A stretch of DNA of 64,000 nt from Thermoanaerobaculia bacterium (lineage in GTDB: Bacteria > Acidobacteriota > Thermoanaerobaculia > UBA5066): contig JAJVIN010000025.1 in NCBI GenBank assembly GCA_022071945.1, forward strand, positions 1 through 64,000, given 5' to 3'. Made by a program: the position numbers and the translations under genes. Each line of letters begins with the position of its first letter. Position 1 is the first letter of the stretch. The notes beneath the pieces are model-generated. The model worked only from the letters and a program-made list of their open reading frames with translations, was not told the origin of the DNA and made no database searches. This document shows, piece after piece, positions 53,102-61,136 of the stretch.

Positions 53102-54595
53102 CTATGTCACGTTCTTTCGGTAGAGGGTCCGGCGATTGATGCCCAGCATCCGGGCCGCGCGGCTCTTGTTCCCCCCGACCGAGACGAGCACCTGGCGGAT
53201 GTGCTCCCTCTCGATCGAGGCCAGGTCGTGCGCGGCCAGCCCCGCCGCCGCCACGGGCGCCAGACTGAACTGCAGGTCCCCGGCATCGATCAGGTCCCCC
53301 GCAACGAGTGCCGCCGATCCCTCCAGGAGGTTCTCGAGCTCCCGGACGTTGCCCGGAAAGGAGTAGCGCAGAAGCTCGGCGACGGCCGAACGGGTCAACG
53401 AGAGGTGCCGCCCTTCCCTTTCCGCGATGCGGGCCAAGAAGTGAGCGGCCAGCCTCGGAATGTCTTCCTTGCGCTCCCGCAGGGGAGGCAGCTGGATCTC
53501 GACGACTCGAAGGCGGAAGAAGAGGTCCTCTCGAAAGCGCCTCCTGCGGATCTCCTCCATCAGGTCGGCGTGCGTGGCCGCCACGACCCGGACGTCGACA
53601 GGAACTGGCTGCCTGCCTCCCAGCCGCTCCACGACCCTTTCTTGCAGGACCCGCAGGAGCTTGGCCTGTATGGGAAGCGGCGTGTCGCCGATCTCGTCGA
53701 GGAAGATCGTCCCCCCCGAGGCGAGCTCGAACTTTCCGAGCCGCTGCTCCACTCCCGTGGCGACCCCCCGTTCAATGCCGAACAGCTCGCTCTCGAGGAG
53801 GCTTTCCGGGACGGCGGCGCAGTTGATGGCGATGAAGGGTCCCTCGCGGCGCGGGGATCCCGCGTGGAGGAGCTTGGCGGCGAGCTCCTTGCCCGTGCCG
53901 CTCTCGCCCCGTATCAGGACGCTGGCTCGCGAGGCCGCCGCCCGTCCGATCAGCTCCTTGGCCCGGCGCATCGGGGCCGAGTCGCCGACGAGCAGGTCTC
54001 CGGCCCGAAGCGACCCCTTGAGGGCGCGGTTCTCTTCCCTGAGCCGATCCACGTCCTCGGCGAGGGCCCGAATCTGCCTGAGCGCGCCCAGTGCCGGGGA
54101 AACGAGGGCCGCGACAGAGGCCAGAAACCTCAGGTCCTCGACCTCGAAGGAGGCGGACCCACCCCCTCGCGACTCCTTGTCGAAGACCGATAGGACGCCC
54201 AGGACTTCACCCGAAGGGGCCCGGAGCGGGATCCCCGCTGCACTCCTGACCTCGACGTTGAGGAGCCGGGTTTCCCCTCGCCGGACCGGGTCGTTCGTCC
54301 GGCAGACATCCAGGACAAACGGGTCGGACAGGACGGAGACGATCGCGGGAGGCGGGTGGAGGCCGACGGCGGAAACGGACCCGGACTGCCCCCGGTCCTC
54401 GAAGACCGCGCAGAACCCGCCGCCGGCGTCGAGGACCGGTACGGTCCTCGAGAGAGCTTCTTCTGCCAGGACGGTCTCGTCGCGGGCGTTGGCCACCGAC
54501 CTGCTGATGTCGTACAGGGCCTCGAGCCTGAGGACTTTCTTCTTGAGGTCGAACGCCGAGACCGACGCGTTGGAGACGGTCCGCGGATCGCTCAT
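53102..54595 (-). CDS. GAF-AAA+-Fis regulator with degenerate GAFTGA motif
   Basis: A 497-residue bacterial enhancer-binding-type protein: GAF domain (about 30-165), coiled coil (165-190), AAA+ (about 205-430: GESGTGKE, GGTIFLDEIGD, arginine finger region RFREDLFFRL) and a Fis-type HTH ending in NRRTLYRKN. Where the sigma54-contacting GAFTGA should be, the sequence reads GVATGV. Such variants probably cannot activate sigma54 in the usual way and may work with sigma70 or as repressors. Its stop is preceded by nothing unusual; its start overlaps the TPR gene stop as ATGA, so the two are coupled. Confidence 0.9.
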   Translation of the reverse strand: MSDPRTVSNASVSAFDLKKKVLRLEALYDISRSVANARDETVLAEEALSRTVPVLDAGGGFCAVFEDRGQSGSVSAVGLHPPPAIVSVLSDPFVLDVCRTNDPVRRGETRLLNVEVRSAAGIPLRAPSGEVLGVLSVFDKESRGGGSASFEVEDLRFLASVAALVSPALGALRQIRALAEDVDRLREENRALKGSLRAGDLLVGDSAPMRRAKELIGRAAASRASVLIRGESGTGKELAAKLLHAGSPRREGPFIAINCAAVPESLLESELFGIERGVATGVEQRLGKFELASGGTIFLDEIGDTPLPIQAKLLRVLQERVVERLGGRQPVPVDVRVVAATHADLMEEIRRRRFREDLFFRLRVVEIQLPPLRERKEDIPRLAAHFLARIAEREGRHLSLTRSAVAELLRYSFPGNVRELENLLEGSAALVAGDLIDAGDLQFSLAPVAAAGLAAHDLASIEREHIRQVLVSVGGNKSRAARMLGINRRTLYRKNVT

Positions 54596-56013
54596 CCGTT
54601 CCTGGGTCTGGAGGGGGCGCGCGCCGTTTGTGCCTCGGCCTGGAGCTTCTTCTCGAGATCGACGGCCGCCTTGAAATTCGGGTCGATCGCCGTCACGGTC
54701 GCGAGAAGCGCCTGGGCATCGTCGGGGTAGCCGGCGTCCAGGAACTGGGAGGCGAGGTCGACCCTGAGAACCTTGTGGGAGGGGAAGTAACCCGAGGCGT
54801 TAAGGCTGAGGGGAGCACCCGGCTCACCCAGCTTCTTGACCAGGGCGCGCGCGGGCTCGGGCTCGTGCCGCTGCAGGGCCTGCCGGGCCTCGATGAACTG
54901 CCGGATGAGGGCGAGAGCCTCCTGGTCGTGCTTGGGCAAGTCCCGCCAGCGGCCGAGCTCGGCCAGGATCTCCAGGCCCGCCGGGTACTGACCCTGCCGG
55001 GCCAGTATCGAGGCCCTCATCGTCTTCATTCCGAAGTCGATGCGCGGGCGGTACTTCTCTCCAACTTCCGGCAGCCGCGTGGACAGGGTATCGAGCCGCT
55101 GCATGGCGGCGGTGAGATCCCCCCCGGCGATCCGGGCGCCGATGGCGGCGAAGGTGAGCTCGAACTGGGCGAGCGGCGTATCCATGACCTCGGCCGCCCT
55201 CTCGTAGTGGGCCACGGCCGCGGCATAGTCACCCCGTCCCATGGCGACGACACCCAGGTGTCCGACAAGGGGAGGGAAGTCTCCCTTGATCGCGAGGGCC
55301 TTCTTCAGGTTCTCCTCCGCCTCGTCGTACCGGCCGACCTGGCAGAGAAGCTCCGCTAAGGAGTCATACGGATTCGCCTGTTCGGGGGCGAGGAACCGGT
55401 AGCGGGTGAAGTAGTCCTCGGCCCGCGCGTAGTCGCCCTGCTCCATCGCGTAGTAGCCCAGGAAGTTGTAGGCCAGGGCGTTGTTCGGGTTGCGGGAGAT
55501 CAGGATCTCGAAATCGGCCATCGCCTTGGCGATGTCGCCGGACTTCCGCAGGAGGAGGGCTCGCTCCCGGTAGCCATCCGGGTCGTTCGGGAACTCCTCG
55601 ATGTAGCGATCCACGGCCTTGCGGACGAGGTCGCGATCCTTCTTGATGAAACGGGCCTCGAAGATCTCGAGGGAGAGCTTCTCTCTCTTGGTCAGGCCTT
55701 CCCGGCACTGCGAGATCTTCCGGACGAGGGACTCGGCCCGGGCCGGTTCGCGTTCCCACATCAGGTTGGCGAGCCGCACCGTCGCCATGACGAAGTAGGG
55801 ATCGCGGGAGAGGGCTTCCGCGTAGGCCGTCATCGCCTCGCGGTGGTAGAGCTTTTCCTCGTTTTCGAGCCCGAGCCGGTAGGAACGCAAGGCGTCGCGC
55901 GAGGTCGTGGTCACCTCGCGTTGGGAGCTGACGAGGAAAGCGGCCGCGGAGCCCGCCACGAGCACGATGGCCACTCCCGCGAGCCAGGTCTTCCAGTTTC
56001 CGGGGAACTTCAT
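54592..56013 (-). CDS. Membrane-anchored tetratricopeptide-repeat protein
   Basis: A 473-residue protein with a single N-terminal TM helix (about 10-28) and TPR repeats through about residue 300, in particular NALAYNFLGYYAMEQGDYARAEDYF (motif near 180) and PYDSLAELLCQVGRYDEAEENLKKAL (near 215), plus weaker ones to the end. It should be a periplasm-facing or inner-membrane scaffold. Its stop overlaps the ATG of the AAA+ regulator, hinting that it works with that regulator, perhaps as a sensor partner. No enzymatic motif. Confidence 0.88.
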   Translation of the reverse strand: MKFPGNWKTWLAGVAIVLVAGSAAAFLVSSQREVTTTSRDALRSYRLGLENEEKLYHREAMTAYAEALSRDPYFVMATVRLANLMWEREPARAESLVRKISQCREGLTKREKLSLEIFEARFIKKDRDLVRKAVDRYIEEFPNDPDGYRERALLLRKSGDIAKAMADFEILISRNPNNALAYNFLGYYAMEQGDYARAEDYFTRYRFLAPEQANPYDSLAELLCQVGRYDEAEENLKKALAIKGDFPPLVGHLGVVAMGRGDYAAAVAHYERAAEVMDTPLAQFELTFAAIGARIAGGDLTAAMQRLDTLSTRLPEVGEKYRPRIDFGMKTMRASILARQGQYPAGLEILAELGRWRDLPKHDQEALALIRQFIEARQALQRHEPEPARALVKKLGEPGAPLSLNASGYFPSHKVLRVDLASQFLDAGYPDDAQALLATVTAIDPNFKAAVDLEKKLQAEAQTARAPSRPRNG

Positions 56014-56034
56014 GGCACATGCTCCCAGGGAACG

Positions 56035-56051
56035 GCCCGCGGAAGGCGGGC
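56035..56051 (-). other. Small hairpin before the TPR gene
   Basis: A 6-bp stem gcccgc / gcgggc with 5-nt loop between the phosphatase gene and the TPR gene start. No T-run follows on either strand, so it is more likely a leader structure than a terminator. Confidence 0.35.
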
Positions 56052-56112
56052 AGCCCCTCCTTTCATGTTACGTCCAGGTCTGGACTCGGGTTTCGGTCTC
56101 TTCATGGGCGTC

Positions 56113-58701
56113 TCAGGCGTTTCCGACCCGCATCAGGATGAAGGTCTGGTCGTCGTACTGGTCGGCGGCTCCCGTGAAGGCCCGGATCTCTTCCAGGAGA
56201 GCGTGCGAGAGGTCCGGCAGCGGCAGGCCGGCATGTCTCACGAGCGACTCCTTGAGCCTGTCATCCCCGTAGAAGTCGCCCCCGATGGACATCGCCTCGC
56301 TCAACCCGTCCGTGTAGAAGAGAAGGAGGTCGCCGCGCTTGAGGTAGATCACCCTCGAGTCGTAGTCGGTTTCGCGGAACGCGCCGAGAGGGAGCCGGAC
56401 CTCGGGCACCGGAATCTCGACCGCCTCCCTCGCCCCCTTTCGCAGGAGCAAGGGAACCGGCTGACCGCCGATCGAGTACTGCATCGAGAGGCTCTCGGGG
56501 TCGATCAGGAAGTACCCCAGGGAGACGAACATCCGCCTCTTGATCTCGTAGATCCGGCGGTTCGCCTCGCGGAAGACGACGGCAGGATCCGGGTTGGCCG
56601 TCGCCTTGGCATAGACGATCTCCTTGGCGGCGACCATGAGGAAGGACGCCGGGATCGACTTTCCCGAGACATCGCCGAGAACCAGTCCCGAACGCGACGT
56701 CCCGTCGAGCTCGAGGAAGTCGAAGAAGTCGCCGCCCACGACCTTGGCGGGCCGGCTGACGCCGAAAAACTCCATGCCCGGCAAACTCGGCATCTCCCTG
56801 GGGAAGAGGCTCGTCTGGATGTCCCGGGCAATCTCCAGATCACGCTGGACCTCGGCCTGTCTCGTCAGCTCGGCATGGAGGTTGGCCGCCTCGAGCCCGA
56901 GCGCCCCTTGATTGGCGATCATCGCCAGGTGGTCGAGATCTTCCCGCGTCCACTCCTCCTCGGACTTCTTCTCGCCGGCCGCCAAAAGGCCGAGGAGCCG
57001 CCCCCGCGTCGCCACGGGAACGAGCACCCGGATCCCGCGCTCCGAGATCTCGTCCAGAAACCCCCTCGAGACGGCGTCCACGTTGAGACGTTCGACCTCG
57101 GCCACGCGCAGGGGCCCCGCCTTCTCGATGACGATGCGGGCCAGGGAGCTCCCCAGGGGCAGCACGCCGCTCGCATCGCTCTCGGGCTCGCTCAGGGCGA
57201 GGGATCCATCCTCGGGCCTCGGCGTGAAGAGCTCCAGGCGCTCGAGCTTGAGGAGTTCGGCCGTCTTCTTGGTCAGGAGCTCGTGGAGCTTCTCGCGCTC
57301 GAGCTGGGAAACGACCTCGCGGCTCACGTCGAGGATCGCCCTCTGGAAGTCGGTCCGGTCCCGGAAGAAAACGCGGTCCACGGCGCTCTGGAGACGGCGC
57401 CTCAGGGGGTCGATGATCACGACGATGAGGAGACCGAAAACGAACGCGAACAGCGGTGAGGAGAAGAACGGCGAGGAGGTCGCCAGGCGGCTCCCCGTCA
57501 CGATGGCCAGCGCGTAGATCCCCGTCACAACCGCCGTGAGAAAGCCGTAGACGATCGACTTCCTCACGAGGAACTTCACGTCGAACAGACGGAAGCGGAC
57601 GATCGCGTAGGCAAAGGTCACCGGGATCAGCGCCATCGGAACGACGCCCCACGCCAGGTATCTCTCGTTCCGGAAAAACGACGGGAAGGAAACCGCGAAG
57701 ACGACGAAGGGGATCGTGCCCGAGAGCGTCCCGATTAGGAGGAAGAGGGTCTGGCGCCTCGCCTTGCGGTCCTCCGCGGTCCACCAGCTGTGGAAGAGCG
57801 CCAGGATCCCGAGCACGAGATAGTCCGCGAGCAGGATCCAGTTCAGAACCGGCGCCCCGTAGATCAGCCGGACCCCCTTGCCGGACCGCATGGCGGGCAT
57901 CTGGAGCATGTAGACGGCCGGCGGAAGCGTGTAGAGGACCGTCAGGAGCGCCGGAGAGGCATTGAGGAAATTCTGGAGCTTCAGGAGAGCCTGCCCGGAA
58001 CCCTCGGAGACCTTCTCGGGATCCAGGAGCCGGAAGACTTTCTTTTTCGGGAAGAGCAGGAAGAAGTGGAGAAAGACCGCCGGCAGCAGGAAGAGCGCGA
58101 GCGTCCCGGCGAGCTGGACGAAGTAGTCGATCCAGTAGTAGCTGAGAGGCCGGAGCCGGCAGACGAAAAAGAGCATGAAGAGGACGGAGAGGAGGTAGAA
58201 GACCGCGACCGCCGGGTCGTCCGGACCCTTCGAGAGGACGAAGCTCCCGAGGGCAAAGAAGGCGGCCCCGAGAAGGACGAAGGAGAAGTACGAAAGGGAG
58301 CCCGCCCGGTAGGGCGACATGCGCACCGAGGTCTCGAAGAGATGGTCTCCCCTCCGGACGAGGTACCTCACCTCCTGCCCCACCTCGTGGCGCAGGAGCT
58401 CGGGCGGAGCGTCGGCCGGCCCCCTCAACATCCGGTGCCCGATCCCGAGGATCACGTCGCCGGGCCGGATCCCGGCCGTGTCGGCGGCCCCGCCCGGAAC
58501 GAGGTCCCGAACCGCGATTCCGCCCCGGGAGTAGGGGTCGGGAACGACGCCGTCATACGGCTTCGGCAAGAACATGTCCACGACGGACATGCCCGCGATC
58601 AGGCACCCCACGACCCCGATCACGAGGACGGCCCGCCTCTTGGCGGCCAACTGGGCACGCGTCAACCGGCCTTCTTCTAGGATCGCGGGCAGCTTCGGCA
58701 C
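56113..58701 (-). CDS. PDZ/multi-TM/GAF/SpoIIE-type phosphatase
   Basis: An 862-residue membrane phosphatase. A first TM helix (about 24-45) is followed by an exported PDZ-like domain (about 46-126, with GGAADTAGIRPGDVILGIG), then about seven TM helices (about 139-430), a GAF domain (about 470-620) and a cytoplasmic SpoIIE/PP2C domain (about 640-862: VVGGDFFDF, GDVSGKS, FYTDGLSEA, YDDQTFI). This joins an outside peptide- or ligand-binding PDZ to an inside phosphatase. GTG 58701 is chosen; upstream frames would run into the tmk gene. It is in the same strand as the TPR-AAA+ genes, 100 bp upstream of them. Confidence 0.85.
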   Translation of the reverse strand: MPKLPAILEEGRLTRAQLAAKRRAVLVIGVVGCLIAGMSVVDMFLPKPYDGVVPDPYSRGGIAVRDLVPGGAADTAGIRPGDVILGIGHRMLRGPADAPPELLRHEVGQEVRYLVRRGDHLFETSVRMSPYRAGSLSYFSFVLLGAAFFALGSFVLSKGPDDPAVAVFYLLSVLFMLFFVCRLRPLSYYWIDYFVQLAGTLALFLLPAVFLHFFLLFPKKKVFRLLDPEKVSEGSGQALLKLQNFLNASPALLTVLYTLPPAVYMLQMPAMRSGKGVRLIYGAPVLNWILLADYLVLGILALFHSWWTAEDRKARRQTLFLLIGTLSGTIPFVVFAVSFPSFFRNERYLAWGVVPMALIPVTFAYAIVRFRLFDVKFLVRKSIVYGFLTAVVTGIYALAIVTGSRLATSSPFFSSPLFAFVFGLLIVVIIDPLRRRLQSAVDRVFFRDRTDFQRAILDVSREVVSQLEREKLHELLTKKTAELLKLERLELFTPRPEDGSLALSEPESDASGVLPLGSSLARIVIEKAGPLRVAEVERLNVDAVSRGFLDEISERGIRVLVPVATRGRLLGLLAAGEKKSEEEWTREDLDHLAMIANQGALGLEAANLHAELTRQAEVQRDLEIARDIQTSLFPREMPSLPGMEFFGVSRPAKVVGGDFFDFLELDGTSRSGLVLGDVSGKSIPASFLMVAAKEIVYAKATANPDPAVVFREANRRIYEIKRRMFVSLGYFLIDPESLSMQYSIGGQPVPLLLRKGAREAVEIPVPEVRLPLGAFRETDYDSRVIYLKRGDLLLFYTDGLSEAMSIGGDFYGDDRLKESLVRHAGLPLPDLSHALLEEIRAFTGAADQYDDQTFILMRVGNA

Positions 58702-58770
58702 TCCTCTCGTTTCGACAGGTTCAGTATACGAACGCCATGCCGGAAGTTCCCTGTGCGAGAATCCTTCGTC

Positions 58771-59439
58771 ATGAGTCAGCTCCGACCGGTGCAACACCGG
58801 GGGCTTTTCATTACATTCGAGGGGATCGAGGGCTCGGGAAAATCAACTCAAATGGCTCGGACGGCCGAAATCCTCAGAAAGAGGGGGTTGCCCGTCGTCA
58901 GCACGCGTGAGCCAGGCGGCACGCCGCTCGGCCTCCAGCTGCGGCGGCTCCTGCTCGAGGTGGACGGTGTGATGGACCCCCGCACCGAGCTCCTACTGAT
59001 GGTGGCGGACCGCCGGCAACACCTCACCGAGAGCATCGAACCGGCCCTCTCCCGCGGCCAGATCGTGCTGTGCGACCGGTACTCCGATGCTTCCCGCGCT
59101 TACCAGGGGGGCGGCCGCAAGCTCGGCGAGGACCTCGTCGACATCCTTCACGAGCACCTCTGCCCCCTCTCGCCAGACCGGACCATCCTCCTGGACTGTC
59201 CGCCAGACGTCGCGCTCGCCCGGGTCCTGGCCCGAAACGCCGGCGACCGGGACCGGATGGAGCGGGAGGACCTGGAGTTCCACGAACGGGTCCGTGCGAG
59301 CTACAAGAAGCTCGCACGCAAGGAATCGAGCCGCTTTCTCGTCATCGACGGGACACAGGATCCGGACAGCATCTCGAGCGAGATCCTCTCGGAGATCGAG
59401 AACCTGATCCCGGTCTTCCAGAAACGCTCTCAGAAGTGA
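58771..59439 (+). CDS. tmk: Thymidylate kinase
   Basis: Phosphorylates dTMP to dTDP. The 222-residue protein has P-loop FEGIEGSGKST (18-26), DRYSDASRAYQGGGRKLG with the catalytic DR and dTMP contacts, and lid region with conserved Arg residues. ATG 58771 is preferred over GTG 58753; neither has a strong ribosome-binding site. The stop codon overlaps the GTG start of holB (GTGA). Divergent from the PDZ phosphatase gene. Confidence 0.94.
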   Translation: MSQLRPVQHRGLFITFEGIEGSGKSTQMARTAEILRKRGLPVVSTREPGGTPLGLQLRRLLLEVDGVMDPRTELLLMVADRRQHLTESIEPALSRGQIVLCDRYSDASRAYQGGGRKLGEDLVDILHEHLCPLSPDRTILLDCPPDVALARVLARNAGDRDRMEREDLEFHERVRASYKKLARKESSRFLVIDGTQDPDSISSEILSEIENLIPVFQKRSQK

Positions 59440-60422
59440 AGGCCTCGCCCCCGGTTCTCCTGCTGACCGGCCCGGGCAGCCGCCGGCTCGAGGAGACCGC
59501 CCTGGCGCGCGCCACGGGAATCCTCTGCCGGACGGGCGAGGGGCACTCCCGGGCCTCGGCCGAGTCTTGCCAGGACTGCCGGCGGGTCTTTCGCCGCGAA
59601 CACCCCGACCTCCTCATCGCCGCCCCCGAGAGCCGGCGCCGCGCCAACACCCCGGCTGGGACCGAGAACCCCGCGAGCAAGGAAACCACGATTCCGGCCG
59701 CCCTCGTCCGGGCGGTTGCCGCGGATGCTTCTCGCCTCCCGTACGAGGGCGGGCTGAGAGCCGTCATCTTTCTCGACGTCGACAAGACCGAGGACGCCGC
59801 TTTCAGCGCGCTCCTGAAGGTCCTCGAGGAGCCGCCCCAAAAGACACGGTTCCTCTTGACCGCCGTCAAGCCTCGCCTCTTGCCCGCGACGATCCTCTCT
59901 CGTGTCGTGGAGGAAAAACAGAGTGTTCCCGGGCGCAAGAGTCTCTCGGCGGCGCTTCAGACCGAAGGGGTCAAGGAGTCCGAGGCTCTCGCCCGCGCGG
60001 CGTTCTGTCCGGAGTCCCTCGAGGAGGCCCGGTCTCTCGACCTCGACGCGGCGCGGACCGAGCGGGATTCCCTCCTCGAGGCTCTCCTGGGCACCGTCGC
60101 CGGCCCATCAACGGGATGGGCCCTCTCTCTGGCGGCCCGCCTGGACGCGGGAGACGCGGCGGCGACCGCCGCCCGGCTCAATCTCCTCGCCGTTCTCCTC
60201 AGGGATGCAGCGGCCTCCTCCATCGATCCGGCCGCCGCCATCCACCAGGAGCGCGCGCGCGAGCTCGCGCAAGCGGGCAGGGAGCTCCGACCGGTTCTGA
60301 TCCAGGCGGCCCTGGAGTGTCTCGACAGCGCCTCGCTCGTGACGGAGGCGCGTCTGAACGGACGGATGGTGTGCGAGACCCTCGCCATCAGGATCCTCCG
60401 CGCCGTCACGGCCGGAGCCTGA
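59436..60422 (+). CDS. holB: DNA polymerase III delta-prime subunit
   Basis: Clamp-loader subunit of 328 residues. The zinc-binding Cys cluster (CRTGEGHSRASAESCQDC, begins near residue 30) and ALLKVLEEPPQKTRFLLTAVKPRLLPATILSRV (near 130) are typical of delta-prime. The Walker A site is gone (GPGSRRLEETALA in place of a GKT loop), so it should not bind ATP, as in known delta-prime proteins that have lost it. GTG 59436 overlaps the tmk stop. The tmk-holB pairing is widely conserved. Confidence 0.9.
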   Translation: MKASPPVLLLTGPGSRRLEETALARATGILCRTGEGHSRASAESCQDCRRVFRREHPDLLIAAPESRRRANTPAGTENPASKETTIPAALVRAVAADASRLPYEGGLRAVIFLDVDKTEDAAFSALLKVLEEPPQKTRFLLTAVKPRLLPATILSRVVEEKQSVPGRKSLSAALQTEGVKESEALARAAFCPESLEEARSLDLDAARTERDSLLEALLGTVAGPSTGWALSLAARLDAGDAAATAARLNLLAVLLRDAAASSIDPAAAIHQERARELAQAGRELRPVLIQAALECLDSASLVTEARLNGRMVCETLAIRILRAVTAGA

Positions 60423-60440
60423 GGCGCTTGCTCCACACGT

Positions 60441-60656
60441 TCAGAGATCTTCGGGCGTGAGCCCGGTGTCTTTTGCGATCCTCGCCAGCATGCGCGGGCC
60501 GATCTCTTCCGCATCGTGAAACGCCCATGTGTAGTCGCGCCACCCAGGACGCGACAACACCTTGTGAGAAGAGGCCGTCTCGCGCTTCACACCCCACCCG
60601 ATACGGAGAAGAGCCGCCAGGACTTCGCGCGCCTTCTTGGACGGCCAGCGGCTCAT
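60441..60656 (-). CDS. hicA: HicA-type mRNA interferase toxin
   Basis: A 71-residue dsRBD-like toxin with the catalytic His in ASSHKVL (near 28) and the helical part AREVLAALLRIGWGVKRE before it; the GWGV--E-SSH arrangement matches HicA. In this family it cleaves mRNA until bound by HicB. The ATG at 60656 uses the last base of the hicB stop (TGATG). Convergent with holB with 18 bases between stops. Confidence 0.88.
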   Translation of the reverse strand: MSRWPSKKAREVLAALLRIGWGVKRETASSHKVLSRPGWRDYTWAFHDAEEIGPRMLARIAKDTGLTPEDL

Positions 60657-60871
60657 CAAGCCGCGGCTGGAATGACGAAGGAAACGGTGATGGCTTCCGG
60701 CACCGCTTCTCCGTGCTCGAGCCGGTCTGCCAGGACTCTCAGCGCGAGGGCTTCCACGCGTGACAGCGCTTCTTCACGCGTCCGCCCGTATGCCAGACAG
60801 CCTGGAATCGCGGAGATCTCCGCGATCCATCTCCCATCTTCTTCGCGGTCGAGTTCCACCAGGAGCGTCAT
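60656..60871 (-). CDS. hicB: HicB-type antitoxin
   Basis: A 71-residue partner of HicA. The DGRWIAEISAIPGCLAYGRTREEAL motif (begins near 12) is the typical HicB fold start. It has no C-terminal DNA-binding domain, so autoregulation would need other factors. The ATG at 60871 has a GGAGG 12 bases upstream, a little far. hicB precedes hicA, an arrangement found in many loci. It could also be a degenerate free-standing HicB-fold protein, but the overlap with hicA makes a pair likely. Confidence 0.85.
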   Translation of the reverse strand: MTLLVELDREEDGRWIAEISAIPGCLAYGRTREEALSRVEALALRVLADRLEHGEAVPEAITVSFVIPAAA

Positions 60872-61136
60872 TGCAGAAGGATACCTCCGCGTGGGATTTC
60901 CTGGAGCGCCTCGCGTGACCGGGCCGGATCCCAGGGCTTCAGCGGCGGTCCGGTACACGGCTCCCCTGCAACCGTCTCAGTCCCTGACAGCCAGAACCAG
61001 GCAGCCCGGCGATGATTCGCTGGGTCACGGAACGGCACCCCCTGAAGGGGGCTTTGTGGTGCAGACCCAGAGGACCGCATCTTCGTAGCACCAAGAGTCA
61101 TTTCGGGCGTTCCTGCCACACGATTCCGGAACCACC
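60872..61136. other. 265-bp region between hicB and the membrane glycosyltransferase
   Basis: No gene recognised. It holds the promoter of hicBA (minus strand). A compact hairpin caccccc-tgaa-gggggc at about 61034-61050 is followed by tttg on the plus strand and might be a terminator. Confidence 0.4.
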
